This document shows, in pieces, positions 36,664 through 45,174 of a stretch of DNA of 64,000 nt. Source of the DNA: CAYNHZ01 sp964397445 (lineage in GTDB: Bacteria > Bacteroidota > Bacteroidia > Bacteroidales > UBA932); the NCBI GenBank assembly GCA_964397445.1, contig CAYNHZ010000002.1, forward strand, positions 372,001-436,000, written 5' to 3'. Below the pieces are notes generated by a model that ran no database searches, was not told where the DNA came from, and saw nothing but the letters and a program-made list of their open reading frames with translations. How positions within the stretch are numbered: the first letter of the stretch is position 1; the number at the start of each line of letters is the position of its first letter. Made by a program: the position numbers and the translations under genes.

Positions 36664-36683
36664 ATAGTAAAAGCATATACTAT
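36664..36683 (+). promoter_or_regulatory. Candidate MarR operator (inverted repeat)
   Basis: ATAGTA (36664-36669) and TACTAT (36678-36683) form a perfect 6-8-6 inverted repeat of 20 bases between the -7 element and the MarR start codon. Size and placement suit a MarR dimer blocking its own promoter; binding is inferred. Confidence 0.4.
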
Positions 36684-36688
36684 AAAAG

Positions 36689-37126
36689 ATGATACTTATC
36701 AAACAAGTAAGCGTGTTTCTGAATGTAGTTCACGGCAGGTTCAAACAATATGTAGCCGACAAGTTTAAAGAGAATAACATTAATCTCACTCCGGAGCAAT
36801 TCTTAGTGATTGATACTTTATGGAAAAAAGATGCTATCTCACAACAACAATTGGCGGATATTATAATGAAGGATAAAAATTCTGTCACCAAACTGATAGA
36901 TGCTATGGAAAAAAAACATCTATTGATCCGTATTCCTGACAACAATGACAGAAGACTAAATCTAATAGCACTCACCGATAAGGGAAAAGCATTGGAAAAA
37001 CCTGTAACAGAGATAGCTATCCAAACTGTAAATTCTATTATAGAGGGTATATCTCCTGAAGACTTAGTTCTCTTTGTGGAGGTTCTCAATAAAATGTCGG
37101 ATAATATGAATATAAAACACGAATAA
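36689..37126 (+). CDS. MarR-family transcriptional regulator
   Basis: A 145-residue winged-helix regulator. NINLTPEQFLVIDTLWK starts the winged-helix region, QQQLADIIMKDKNSVTKLID is the recognition helix-turn-helix, and RIPDNNDRRLNLIALTDKG is the classic MarR wing. The N- and C-terminal helices would form the dimer interface. It is the first gene of an eight-gene operon (next start 4 bases away), so it most likely represses the operon and responds to a ligand or redox state. No cysteine is positioned in an obvious sensor motif. Confidence 0.88.
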   Translation: MILIKQVSVFLNVVHGRFKQYVADKFKENNINLTPEQFLVIDTLWKKDAISQQQLADIIMKDKNSVTKLIDAMEKKHLLIRIPDNNDRRLNLIALTDKGKALEKPVTEIAIQTVNSIIEGISPEDLVLFVEVLNKMSDNMNIKHE

Positions 37127-37130
37127 TTAT

Positions 37131-37832
37131 ATGGGAAAGCTATACGATAGACTGATGTCTGATTATAGACTAAAGGAGGGATTGAATGCCTGTATCAATT
37201 GCGGCACTTGCACTGCAATATGCCCTGCTGCGGAATTCTACAAATACAATCCCAAAAACATTGTGAGTATTGTCCAGACTCAGGATGATGATGAGATAGA
37301 GAAACTCCTTAAAGGGGATATGATTTGGTATTGCGGAGAGTGTATGTCTTGTGTTACAAGATGCCCCAGAAAAAATGCTCCCGGACTCATAATAATGGCC
37401 CTTCGCTCCCTCTCAACAGATACCGGCTTTTTTGTAGAATCTGAAAAAGGGAGGCAACAATATGTTCTTACAAAGGCGCTTTGCGGCAATATTCTAAAAT
37501 ATGGTTATTGTGTCCACCCTCGTAAATTCAGCTATTCGATGCATCCAGAGTGGGGTCCTATCGGTAAATGGGTTGAGGACAATATGGAGGAGGTATTTGA
37601 ACGAGTTGGTGCCAATTTTGAAAAAGAGGGATCGGGTGCCTTGAGGAAAATATCTCAGAGCTCTTTAGACGATCTCCAAAAAATATTTGATGTCACAGGG
37701 GGGACAGAGCGAATCAATCATATTACTAAAATATCATTAGAAAAAGCAAAAGAGATGGGGATGACTGAGTCTGAGTATTTTGATAAGGTGTTTAACGAGA
37801 CAAGTCAAGATCATCTAAATACAAATAATTAA
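37131..37832 (+). CDS. HdrC-like iron-sulfur protein (first of two)
   Basis: A 233-residue protein with two [4Fe-4S] motifs: C21, C24, C27, C31 (CINCGTCTAIC) and C68, C71, C74, C78 (CGECMSCVTRC). This is the HdrC arrangement, carrying electrons between the HdrA flavin and the HdrB active site. Residues 100-233 extend beyond a minimal HdrC, with HPEWGPIGKWVEDN and LQKIFDVTGGTERINHI, a region I associate with HdrC-like proteins of non-methanogens. There is no membrane segment. It follows MarR by 4 bases and precedes the HdrB-like gene by 13. Family assignment is firm; the physiological reaction is unknown. Confidence 0.82.
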   Translation: MGKLYDRLMSDYRLKEGLNACINCGTCTAICPAAEFYKYNPKNIVSIVQTQDDDEIEKLLKGDMIWYCGECMSCVTRCPRKNAPGLIIMALRSLSTDTGFFVESEKGRQQYVLTKALCGNILKYGYCVHPRKFSYSMHPEWGPIGKWVEDNMEEVFERVGANFEKEGSGALRKISQSSLDDLQKIFDVTGGTERINHITKISLEKAKEMGMTESEYFDKVFNETSQDHLNTNN

Positions 37833-37845
37833 TCTTGAATATAAA

Positions 37846-38916
37846 ATGATATACGAAGGGAAACAAAAGATTTGGTCTGATTATCAAAAAGATATACCTG
37901 ATGACCACTATTTTTATGCAAGAAGTTGTATTAGACAAAATTTCTTTCCGGCTGCCGAAAATGTATTTCTTGATATTACAAGAGATCGACTCGGAAAAGA
38001 TTTTTACGAAAACCCTAATCATACAACCTGCGGTGGAATTGCCTATCACTGCGACTCTATTCCGCAAGAGACTGTAATGACCATTATTGCAAGGCAATTT
38101 TCATTGATGAATGAGGCAGGATATGAAAATTTTGTCGTTTCGTGCGTTACATCTTTCGGACTTCACGCAGAGGTTTTGGAGACGTGGCACGAATTTCCCG
38201 AATTTGAAGAGAAAATAAGGCAATTGCTTTGGGAATCTTGTAGAAGAGAGTTTCGAAAACCGAAATATTTAGCCCACGCAAGCGATATTATTTTTAAGTA
38301 TCGTTATTTGATTTCGGAAAAAGCCAAATATAAATTACTCAATATCAAAAATGGAGAGCCATTGAAAGTTGTTGAGCATATTGGTTGTCACTACTCAAAG
38401 ATGTTTCCAGCAAAAAGTGTTGGGGGTGCAGAGTACCCTTATGTCCTTTCAGGGCTTGTTGAGGCTTGGGGTGGAGAGATAATCGATTACCCCGAAAGGA
38501 GGCATTGCTGCGGATTTGGATTCAGACAATATCTTATCAAAGCCAATAGAGGATACTCTATTTCAAATACTTATAAGAAATTTGAATCTATGGCCCCCTT
38601 CAAACCAGATTTGATCATTACCAATTGTCCCGGATGCAACTATTTCCTTGACAGATGGCAATATGTTATTGCCGAGACCACCGGAAAGACTTACGGAGAG
38701 GATGGATATGGCATCCCTGTATTCACATTTGAAGAGCTCTCCGGCCTAATAATGGGGTATGATCCTTGGGACTTAGGACTTCAAATGCACCAAGTATCTG
38801 TAGAGCCGCTATTAGATAAAATGGGTATATCTTATAACAAAGGGGAGAAATATTGTGGGAAAGGGGGTAAGATAATCCCATTACCACAATCTCCCTCTGT
38901 ATTGAAGTGTTTCTAA
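37846..38916 (+). CDS. HdrB-like CCG-domain protein with a degenerate first cluster site
   Basis: A 356-residue HdrB-like protein. The second CCG motif is complete (C181, C221, C222, C261, C264; CCGFG and NCPGC), enough for one non-cubane [4Fe-4S] cluster of the kind that splits disulfides in methanogen HdrB. The first motif is eroded: C28 is present, but the CC pair reads C62-G-G and the final CxxC reads C100-V-T-S. Thus only one active-site-type cluster is predicted. The pairing with HdrC and HdrA genes suggests a soluble HdrABC-like core. The substrate is not known; a disulfide, persulfide or sulfur-carrying thiol is possible. Confidence 0.8.
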   Translation: MIYEGKQKIWSDYQKDIPDDHYFYARSCIRQNFFPAAENVFLDITRDRLGKDFYENPNHTTCGGIAYHCDSIPQETVMTIIARQFSLMNEAGYENFVVSCVTSFGLHAEVLETWHEFPEFEEKIRQLLWESCRREFRKPKYLAHASDIIFKYRYLISEKAKYKLLNIKNGEPLKVVEHIGCHYSKMFPAKSVGGAEYPYVLSGLVEAWGGEIIDYPERRHCCGFGFRQYLIKANRGYSISNTYKKFESMAPFKPDLIITNCPGCNYFLDRWQYVIAETTGKTYGEDGYGIPVFTFEELSGLIMGYDPWDLGLQMHQVSVEPLLDKMGISYNKGEKYCGKGGKIIPLPQSPSVLKCF

Positions 38917-38936
38917 CGAATTGAAAATTAGTAAGT

Positions 38937-39956
38937 ATGCAAACAAATAAAAACGTTGTGATCATCGGTGGCGGACCTTGCGGAATAGAGGCAGCAAAGG
39001 CGATAACATCTTTTGGACACACTGTCTTCTTAATAGAAAAAGAGGACCACTTGGGGGGAAACCTCTCAAAATGGGATAGATTATTTCCTGAAGGTGTCTC
39101 TGCAAGTAACCTTGTCAATCAAATGACAAATTCAATGGAAAATGTAAAATGGTTTGTTAACACAAATATCGTCTCTATCAATCGATTAAATAAATCATTT
39201 AACATTATTTTATCAAATGGTATCTCTATTATAGCAGATGCTTTGCTTCTCACGACCGGTTTTTCCCTTTTCCCTGCCGAGAAAAAAGAGGAATACGGAT
39301 ATGGTATTTATAATAGAGTTATTACAAATGCAGATCTTGAACATTTTTTTGCAACAGGAAGTGATGAAAGGATTGATAATCCGAAAAATATAGGATTTGT
39401 TCATTGTGTAGGTTCGAGAGATGAGAAGGCCGGTAACAGACATTGTTCTAAAGTTTGCTGTGCAACTGCGGTAAAACAGGCTTGTGAAATAAAAGAGATC
39501 TTTCCTGATGCTGATGTATATTGTTTTTATATGGATCTCAGAATGTTTGGCAGACATTACGAAGATATGTATCTCGAAGCTCAAAAGAGATATGGTATAA
39601 GGTTTATAAGGGGGAGAGTTTCCGAAGTTGCTGAAAATAAGGAGAATAAACTAATAATCAAAGCTGAGGACACTTTAATCGGGAAGCCGATTAAAGTCAC
39701 ACTTGATCTACTGGTTCTTATGTCCGGGATGGTTAAAAATGATAATACCGATAAGATCGTAAAGATGCTCTCTCTCTCAACCGATGAGGATGGCTTTCTT
39801 AAAGGGAGGGACTATATCCTCTCCCCTAATATCTCGTATAATGAAGGGGTTTTTTACGCCGGGGCTTGCACAGGTCCTAAAACCCTCCCTGAAACACTTT
39901 CTGAAGCACGATCTGCTGCTTTTGAAATTAATAATTATCTAACTATTAATAATTAA
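38937..39956 (+). CDS. HdrA-like FAD protein (short form)
   Basis: A 339-residue flavoprotein. IIGGGPCGIEAA (residues 9-20) is the FAD-binding Rossmann loop, ending at IEKEDHLGGN. The HdrA cluster motif is present: C157 in HCVGSRD, then C170, C174, C175 in HCSKVCC. It lacks the N-terminal extension and the C-terminal ferredoxin domains of methanogen HdrA, as do QmoA and sHdrA. FYAGACTGPKTLPETLSEARS near the end is the usual second FAD contact. It would be the flavin hub of the complex. Bifurcation cannot be concluded, because no ferredoxin or NAD(H) module is fused. Confidence 0.82.
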   Translation: MQTNKNVVIIGGGPCGIEAAKAITSFGHTVFLIEKEDHLGGNLSKWDRLFPEGVSASNLVNQMTNSMENVKWFVNTNIVSINRLNKSFNIILSNGISIIADALLLTTGFSLFPAEKKEEYGYGIYNRVITNADLEHFFATGSDERIDNPKNIGFVHCVGSRDEKAGNRHCSKVCCATAVKQACEIKEIFPDADVYCFYMDLRMFGRHYEDMYLEAQKRYGIRFIRGRVSEVAENKENKLIIKAEDTLIGKPIKVTLDLLVLMSGMVKNDNTDKIVKMLSLSTDEDGFLKGRDYILSPNISYNEGVFYAGACTGPKTLPETLSEARSAAFEINNYLTINN

Positions 39957-39966
39957 ATCTTATATA

Positions 39967-40293
39967 ATGGTTGATTTCGGATATTCCCTCTCCACAAGTT
40001 CGACTATTGATCTTGATAAGAGCAACCCTACACTTTTCAACAAGTTGGTGGAAGATGAACCTGATGTTTTAAAGTGTATGGCGTGCGGATCATGTGCTGC
40101 AAGCTGCACCTCTTCAAAATATCGAGATACCAATTTAAGGAGGGCAATTTTACTATTGAGCAGGGGACAAGATAAAAATGGTATTGAGTCTATCCACTCC
40201 TGTATGTTATGCGGAAAATGTAATATTGTTTGTCCTCGTGGGATAAATACTCGTCATTTGATATTATCAATCAGTAATCTTTATAAATTATAA
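39967..40293 (+). CDS. HdrC-like iron-sulfur protein (second of two)
   Basis: A small 108-residue protein with two [4Fe-4S] motifs: C37, C40, C43, C47 (CMACGSCAASC) and C79, C82, C85, C89 (CMLCGKCNIVC, then PRG). Without a membrane anchor, it resembles HdrC and the second HdrC of sulfur-oxidation sHdr clusters. It lies 10 bases after the HdrA-like gene and 4 bases before the membrane HdrD fusion, so it probably bridges the FAD subunit and the membrane subunit. Confidence 0.8.
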   Translation: MVDFGYSLSTSSTIDLDKSNPTLFNKLVEDEPDVLKCMACGSCAASCTSSKYRDTNLRRAILLLSRGQDKNGIESIHSCMLCGKCNIVCPRGINTRHLILSISNLYKL

Positions 40294-40297
40294 CAAG

Positions 40298-42148
40298 GTG
40301 AAAGAGAGATTTTTAAGCGGCTATAGTGATTTTGTCCTCCCATTTATGTTTGGGATGACTTTTATTATAATCTACCTTCTCATAGGTGTAATAAGAATAT
40401 TCATTCATCTGCCTGCAAATGATAAAAAGAAGTTTCTTCTATCATTGATCAATCCTAAGATTTGGATTAAAAACTTTTGGGATATTGTTTGCGATGTATT
40501 GATACACATTAAGATTTTCAAACGCAAACCTCTTCTCGGTTATATGCACGCGAGTATTGCATTCGGCTGGTTTATGCTTATTGTTTTAGGTCACATTGAG
40601 ACTTGGCTCTATACACCACACCGTTCCGGATTTTTATACTATCCTGTATTTTTCAGATACTTTGTGATGGAGGTAAACGAAACATTGAGGGGATCGTTTT
40701 TCTTCTTTCTTATGGACTTTTTCCTCCTTGTCGTCCTTAGCGGAATCTCATTGGCAATTTTCAAAAGAATTCGTTCTAAAGCCCTTGGAATGAGGAGGAC
40801 AACAAAAGCCTCCATACCCGATTTAATCGCTATGTATTGTTTATGGGCGATATTTCCGATTCGCCTTCTTGCAGAGAGTTTTACTGCAGGTATCAGCGGT
40901 GGAAGTTTCCTTACTAAACCGATGTATTGGTTATTTTCAAACTTTCTAAGCAATAACTACCATATCTTACCCACTTGGTGGGCATATTCTACAATATTAG
41001 GGCTGTTTTTCATTCTTCTCCCATTTACAAGATATATGCATATCCCGACCGAAGCCTTCCTCATTATTCTAAGAAATGCAGGGATAAAGGCAGTCCACCC
41101 AAGAAAAGGGTATGCTGAGGCTGAGATATACTCTTGTTCAAGTTGCGGGCTATGTATTGATGCCTGTCCGATGGTCGTTCATAAGAAAAATCTAAAATAC
41201 TCCTCAGTCTATTTCATTCGTTTCCTACGAAGACGCAATAAAACAAAATGCACCGCCATTGCAGACAAATGCCTTATGTGCGGCAAGTGTGTGGCTATCT
41301 GTCCTGTAGGAATAGATTCCTGTAGGTTGAAACAATCTTACAGAGAATACAAAAAATACCAGACTCCTCTCTTATATAATATTAACCAAATACCTATAGA
41401 TGAGGTAATTACATTCAAAAATAGAGATAAAGAGAGGGTGTTATATTATGCAGGCTGTATGACACAGCTAACCCCTGTAATATCAAAATCTGTAATAGAG
41501 ATATTGAAAGAGTCCGGGGTTAATTACTCCTTTATGGATGAAGATGGGGGGATATGTTGTGGCAGACCTCTGATTCTTGCAGGAAAAGCAAAAGAGGCAG
41601 CTGATTTGATTAGAATAAATGAAAAGATCATTAAAGAATCGGGAGCTACTACCCTACTCCTCTCTTGTCCCATTTGCCTTAAAGTGTTTAAAGAGAGTTA
41701 TCATCTCAAAGGGATAAGAATTGTACACTATACCCAATATATTGATGAATTGGTAAAATCGGGGCTAATTTCTCTAAAAAACAACGGAGAAAAATATGTA
41801 TATCACGACCCTTGCGAGTTGGGAAGGGGGTGCAATATATACAAAGAGCCGAGAAATGTTATCGGGTCAATCGGCACCCTCGTCCACTCAGAGAAGGAAT
41901 TTGAGGAGAGTATTTGTTGCGGAGGGAGTATAGGAAGTTTGACTTTATCTTATGAGGACAGAATACATATCACCGATCACGCTATCGACAATCTCAGGAT
42001 TAACTCTCCTGATAATATTGTGACTGCCTGTCCGTTATGTATGAAAACAATCTCATTGAGATCACCAATAGCAGTAAAAGATTTTGCACAATTGGTAAAT
42101 GAAAATTTATCTATTGAGAACACAGAAGAGTTAATAATTAATAAATAA
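40298..42148 (+). CDS. Membrane cytochrome b-HdrD fusion (HdrDE/DsrMK-like)
   Basis: A 616-residue fusion with a GTG start, supported by the AAGG just upstream and the 4-base gap. The N-terminal part (about 12-260) has five membrane helices with potential haem-b ligands H84, H99, H222 and H248, the last in PFTRYMHIP as in DsrM/NarI-type subunits. Two [4Fe-4S] motifs follow (C280/283/286/290; C325/328/331/335). Two intact CCG domains come next (C387, C420/421, C457/460; C506, C540/541, C578/581). It would join membrane quinone to a disulfide-type catalytic site, as HdrE plus HdrD or DsrM plus DsrK do as separate subunits. Confidence 0.83.
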   Translation: MKERFLSGYSDFVLPFMFGMTFIIIYLLIGVIRIFIHLPANDKKKFLLSLINPKIWIKNFWDIVCDVLIHIKIFKRKPLLGYMHASIAFGWFMLIVLGHIETWLYTPHRSGFLYYPVFFRYFVMEVNETLRGSFFFFLMDFFLLVVLSGISLAIFKRIRSKALGMRRTTKASIPDLIAMYCLWAIFPIRLLAESFTAGISGGSFLTKPMYWLFSNFLSNNYHILPTWWAYSTILGLFFILLPFTRYMHIPTEAFLIILRNAGIKAVHPRKGYAEAEIYSCSSCGLCIDACPMVVHKKNLKYSSVYFIRFLRRRNKTKCTAIADKCLMCGKCVAICPVGIDSCRLKQSYREYKKYQTPLLYNINQIPIDEVITFKNRDKERVLYYAGCMTQLTPVISKSVIEILKESGVNYSFMDEDGGICCGRPLILAGKAKEAADLIRINEKIIKESGATTLLLSCPICLKVFKESYHLKGIRIVHYTQYIDELVKSGLISLKNNGEKYVYHDPCELGRGCNIYKEPRNVIGSIGTLVHSEKEFEESICCGGSIGSLTLSYEDRIHITDHAIDNLRINSPDNIVTACPLCMKTISLRSPIAVKDFAQLVNENLSIENTEELIINK

Positions 42149-42154
42149 AAAGAT

Positions 42155-43447
42155 ATGGAACATTTTGAGCCAACAAAATACTCACTTATGAATGTGGCAA
42201 CAGGGAGAATTTTTGAAGATAGCGGATGGGTATTAGCCGATAGTGAATCTCCATCACATTCATTAATAAGGACGATATATGAAAAAAAACAGCTTCAACT
42301 TAGGGGTGAAGAGTTCGGATTTTACAAATTTGCAGATTGGCTACCTATAAAAAGGGTGTTAAGTTCATCATCTGCAACTGTCACATATAGGTCCGAAAAA
42401 TTGGCGTCATCAATAGGACTCAATAATCTATTTATCTCATTCTCTGGATATTGGCCTGAAAAAGGGTGCTTTATGAAAAGTTGCTCGTTTAAAGAGACCG
42501 AAGCATATTCCGTATGCGGAAGATTACCTATTGAGAATAAGCGAATTTTAACTGTAGCATCTGCCGGTAATACTGCAAGGGCCTTTGCTAAGGTGTGTTC
42601 TGATAACGAAATTCCACTATTGCTCTGCATCCCCGAAGGTAATATTGATGCCCTATGGTTTGAAAAACCTCTCAACGAATGTGTTAAGATCATCTGTACC
42701 CCAAAAGGAAGTGACTATTTCGATGCTATTGCTCTCTCTCAAATAGTTTGTTCTTCAAAGATGTTTATCGATGAAGGGGGGGCTAAAAATATAGCTCGAA
42801 GAGATGGAATGGGGAGCGTTGTGTTATCAGCTGCAACAACTATTGGAGAGATACCTGATGCCTATTTTCAGGCAGTTGGAAGTGGAACAGGGACTATTGC
42901 AGCTTGGGAAGCAAATCTCCGATTGATAGAAGATGGAAGGTATGGAAATAAAAAAATGAAATTATATCCATCCCAAAATATTCCATTTACCCCTATGTAC
43001 GATGCTTGGAAAAAAGGGAGTAGAGAGTTATTCCCAATAGATGACGACATTGCAAGGGATCTTGCCTCAAAAATTGATGCAAAAGTATTATCTAATAGAA
43101 AACCACCATATTCGATTATTGGTGGATTATTTGATGCCATAAAAGAGAGTCAAGGTGATATGTTTGTCGCAAATAATACCGATATTTGCACAAATTCTGA
43201 AATGTTTATGAGATTGGAGGGAATTGACATTCACCCGGCAGCTGCTGTTGCGTTGCAAGGGGTGATTAACTCTGTAAAAACAGGAAAAATAGGGAAAGAT
43301 GATATAGTTATGTTAAATATCACAGGTGGGGGAGAAAAAAGGTTTAAAGGGGAGAATAAAGTGCAATTTGCAAAACCAAATCTGATATTCAGTACTTCGG
43401 AAAATAAAGAAATGATTATTAATAAAGTAGAGTCTATTTTTCAGTAA
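42155..43447 (+). CDS. Cysteate synthase (threonine-synthase-like PLP enzyme)
   Basis: A 430-residue fold-type II PLP enzyme. It would readily be labelled threonine synthase, but FSGYWPEKGCFMKSCSFKETEA, GGAKNIARRDGMG, YFQAVGSGTG and QNIPFTPMYDAWKKG follow, as I recall it, the cysteate synthase of Methanosarcina. That enzyme makes L-cysteate from O-phosphoserine and sulfite. The Schiff-base Lys is K113 in SFK. The N-terminal zinc ribbon of the archaeal form is missing. In Bacteroidota, cysteate is the head-group precursor of sulfonolipids (capnine). The stop codon overlaps the SulP start (TAATG), and the upstream genes encode Hdr-like proteins. Threonine synthase remains the main alternative. 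Confidence 0.8.
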   Translation: MEHFEPTKYSLMNVATGRIFEDSGWVLADSESPSHSLIRTIYEKKQLQLRGEEFGFYKFADWLPIKRVLSSSSATVTYRSEKLASSIGLNNLFISFSGYWPEKGCFMKSCSFKETEAYSVCGRLPIENKRILTVASAGNTARAFAKVCSDNEIPLLLCIPEGNIDALWFEKPLNECVKIICTPKGSDYFDAIALSQIVCSSKMFIDEGGAKNIARRDGMGSVVLSAATTIGEIPDAYFQAVGSGTGTIAAWEANLRLIEDGRYGNKKMKLYPSQNIPFTPMYDAWKKGSRELFPIDDDIARDLASKIDAKVLSNRKPPYSIIGGLFDAIKESQGDMFVANNTDICTNSEMFMRLEGIDIHPAAAVALQGVINSVKTGKIGKDDIVMLNITGGGEKRFKGENKVQFAKPNLIFSTSENKEMIINKVESIFQ

Positions 43448-45174
43448 TGAAGATTACATTTGATTTCAAACCTAAAATTTTAGAAGTATTCCAGAAAGGA
43501 AAGTATTCAAAAGAGACATTTAAGTCTGACTTGATAGCCGGAATTATAGTTGGTATTATCGCACTTCCCCTCGCAATAGCATTTGGTATTGCCTCCGGAG
43601 TGACCCCGCAACAGGGTTTGATAACAGCTATCGTTGCAGGTTTTGTAGTCTCCTTTTTAGGTGGATCCCATTTTCTAATTGGTGGGCCGACAGGGGCATT
43701 CATTGTTATTGTTTATGGCATTATAGCCCAATATGGTTTTGCAGGGCTGATGACTGCTACTATAATGGCCGGAATAATGTTGGTATTGATGGGTATTTTC
43801 AAACTCGGCACCATTATCAAATTTATCCCATACCCTATCGTAGTCGGTTTTACATCGGGTATCGCGTTGGTCATTTTTTCTACACAAATAAAAGATTTTC
43901 TCGGGCTTTCTATAACAAATATGCCTTCTGGTTTTATTGAACAATGGAAGTGTTATATTCAAAATATCTCTTCAATCAATATATGGGAAGCGGCACTCGG
44001 CTCTTTATGCCTAATAACCATTATCTTATGGCCAAAAGTAACGAGGAAAATTCCAGGTTCATTAATAGCCATTGTTGTTGGTACCCTTGCCTCCGTTATA
44101 GCTATTCAGATTCCTGGGATAAGTTTCATAACCATAGGGGATAAATTTCCTGAGCTCATCAACGGGCTTTCTTTCCCAAAACCAGCCTTCCCGGAGATAG
44201 GAATCACAGAGATACGCTCACTATTTGCCCCATCCTTCACTATTGCTATATTATGCGCAATAGAATCCCTTTTGGCTGCAATGGTTGCTGATGGTGTCAC
44301 AGGAAAAAAACACGATTCGAATACTGAACTTATAGGTCAGGGTGTTGCAAATATCATCACCCCCATCTTCGGAGGGATCCCTGCAACAGGTGCCATTGCC
44401 CGTACAATGGCAAACATAAATAATGGTGGTCGCACACCGGTAGCCGGTATTATCCACTCAGTAGTACTACTTTTGATATTTCTCTTCCTTCTCCCTTATG
44501 CAATATATATTCCCCTCTCTTGCCTTGCAGCTATTCTTATTATGGTAGCCTACAATATGAGTGAATGGAGAACATTTAAATATCTTCTTAAGGGGGACAG
44601 AGCAGATGTTGCAGTATTACTGATAACTTTCTTTTTAACAGTCATTTTCGACCTTACAGTGGCAATTGAAGTTGGTGTGGTACTTGCAATCATCTCATTC
44701 GTAAAGAGGGTCTCTGAGACCTCCTCTATAAATGTTTTGAACCAAGATAGAGTGGCAGCGACAGAGAATGACGAAAAAGCCATTTTAACCGATACTGAAC
44801 AGTTATCCATCCCTAAAGGGGTTGAAGTTTATGAAATTGACGGACCTTTCTTTTTTGGTCTTGCAAGTAAGATAGATGAGGTAGATAGAGATAGAAACAA
44901 AGAGATAAAAGTGAGAGTTATTAGGATGAGAAAAGTTCCTTTTATCGATTCAACAGGTCTGAATAACCTTAGAAATCTGTGGAAACGCTCTAAGAAAGAG
45001 GGCATAACAATGGTTCTATCCGGAGTTAATGAGAAAGTTCACGATACTATAACCAAATCAGAATTTAATAAAGAGATTGGAGATATAAATATCTATCCGC
45101 ACATTATTCCTGCTATGGTTCGTGCACAAGAAATAATTGATCAACAAAAAAAATCTTCAGGCTCAAATAAATAA
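43447..45174 (+). CDS. SulP-family inorganic anion transporter with STAS domain
   Basis: A 575-residue SLC26/SulP transporter. The membrane part (about 20-425, 14 segments in a 7+7 fold) opens with the signature region DLIAGIIVGIIALPLAIAFG and ends before the cytoplasmic STAS domain (about 450-565, IPFIDSTGLNNL). Family members move sulfate, bicarbonate or other anions. Its ATG overlaps the cysteate synthase stop codon, so it probably imports sulfate or sulfite for that module, or exports sulfite. This substrate is inferred from context alone; bicarbonate transport is possible. A terminator stem encloses its stop codon. Confidence 0.87.
   Translation: MKITFDFKPKILEVFQKGKYSKETFKSDLIAGIIVGIIALPLAIAFGIASGVTPQQGLITAIVAGFVVSFLGGSHFLIGGPTGAFIVIVYGIIAQYGFAGLMTATIMAGIMLVLMGIFKLGTIIKFIPYPIVVGFTSGIALVIFSTQIKDFLGLSITNMPSGFIEQWKCYIQNISSINIWEAALGSLCLITIILWPKVTRKIPGSLIAIVVGTLASVIAIQIPGISFITIGDKFPELINGLSFPKPAFPEIGITEIRSLFAPSFTIAILCAIESLLAAMVADGVTGKKHDSNTELIGQGVANIITPIFGGIPATGAIARTMANINNGGRTPVAGIIHSVVLLLIFLFLLPYAIYIPLSCLAAILIMVAYNMSEWRTFKYLLKGDRADVAVLLITFFLTVIFDLTVAIEVGVVLAIISFVKRVSETSSINVLNQDRVAATENDEKAILTDTEQLSIPKGVEVYEIDGPFFFGLASKIDEVDRDRNKEIKVRVIRMRKVPFIDSTGLNNLRNLWKRSKKEGITMVLSGVNEKVHDTITKSEFNKEIGDINIYPHIIPAMVRAQEIIDQQKKSSGSNK

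Noticed and set aside
42155..43447. Simple call as threonine synthase
   Set aside because: The motif pattern and the operon partners fit cysteate synthase better; kept only as the main alternative.
36689..45174. Recent transfer of a methanogen CoM/heterodisulfide system
   Set aside because: Base composition looks like the neighbours, the HdrA is the short bacterial form, HdrB lacks one cluster site, and no other CoM-synthesis gene is present. Not excluded, but not supported.
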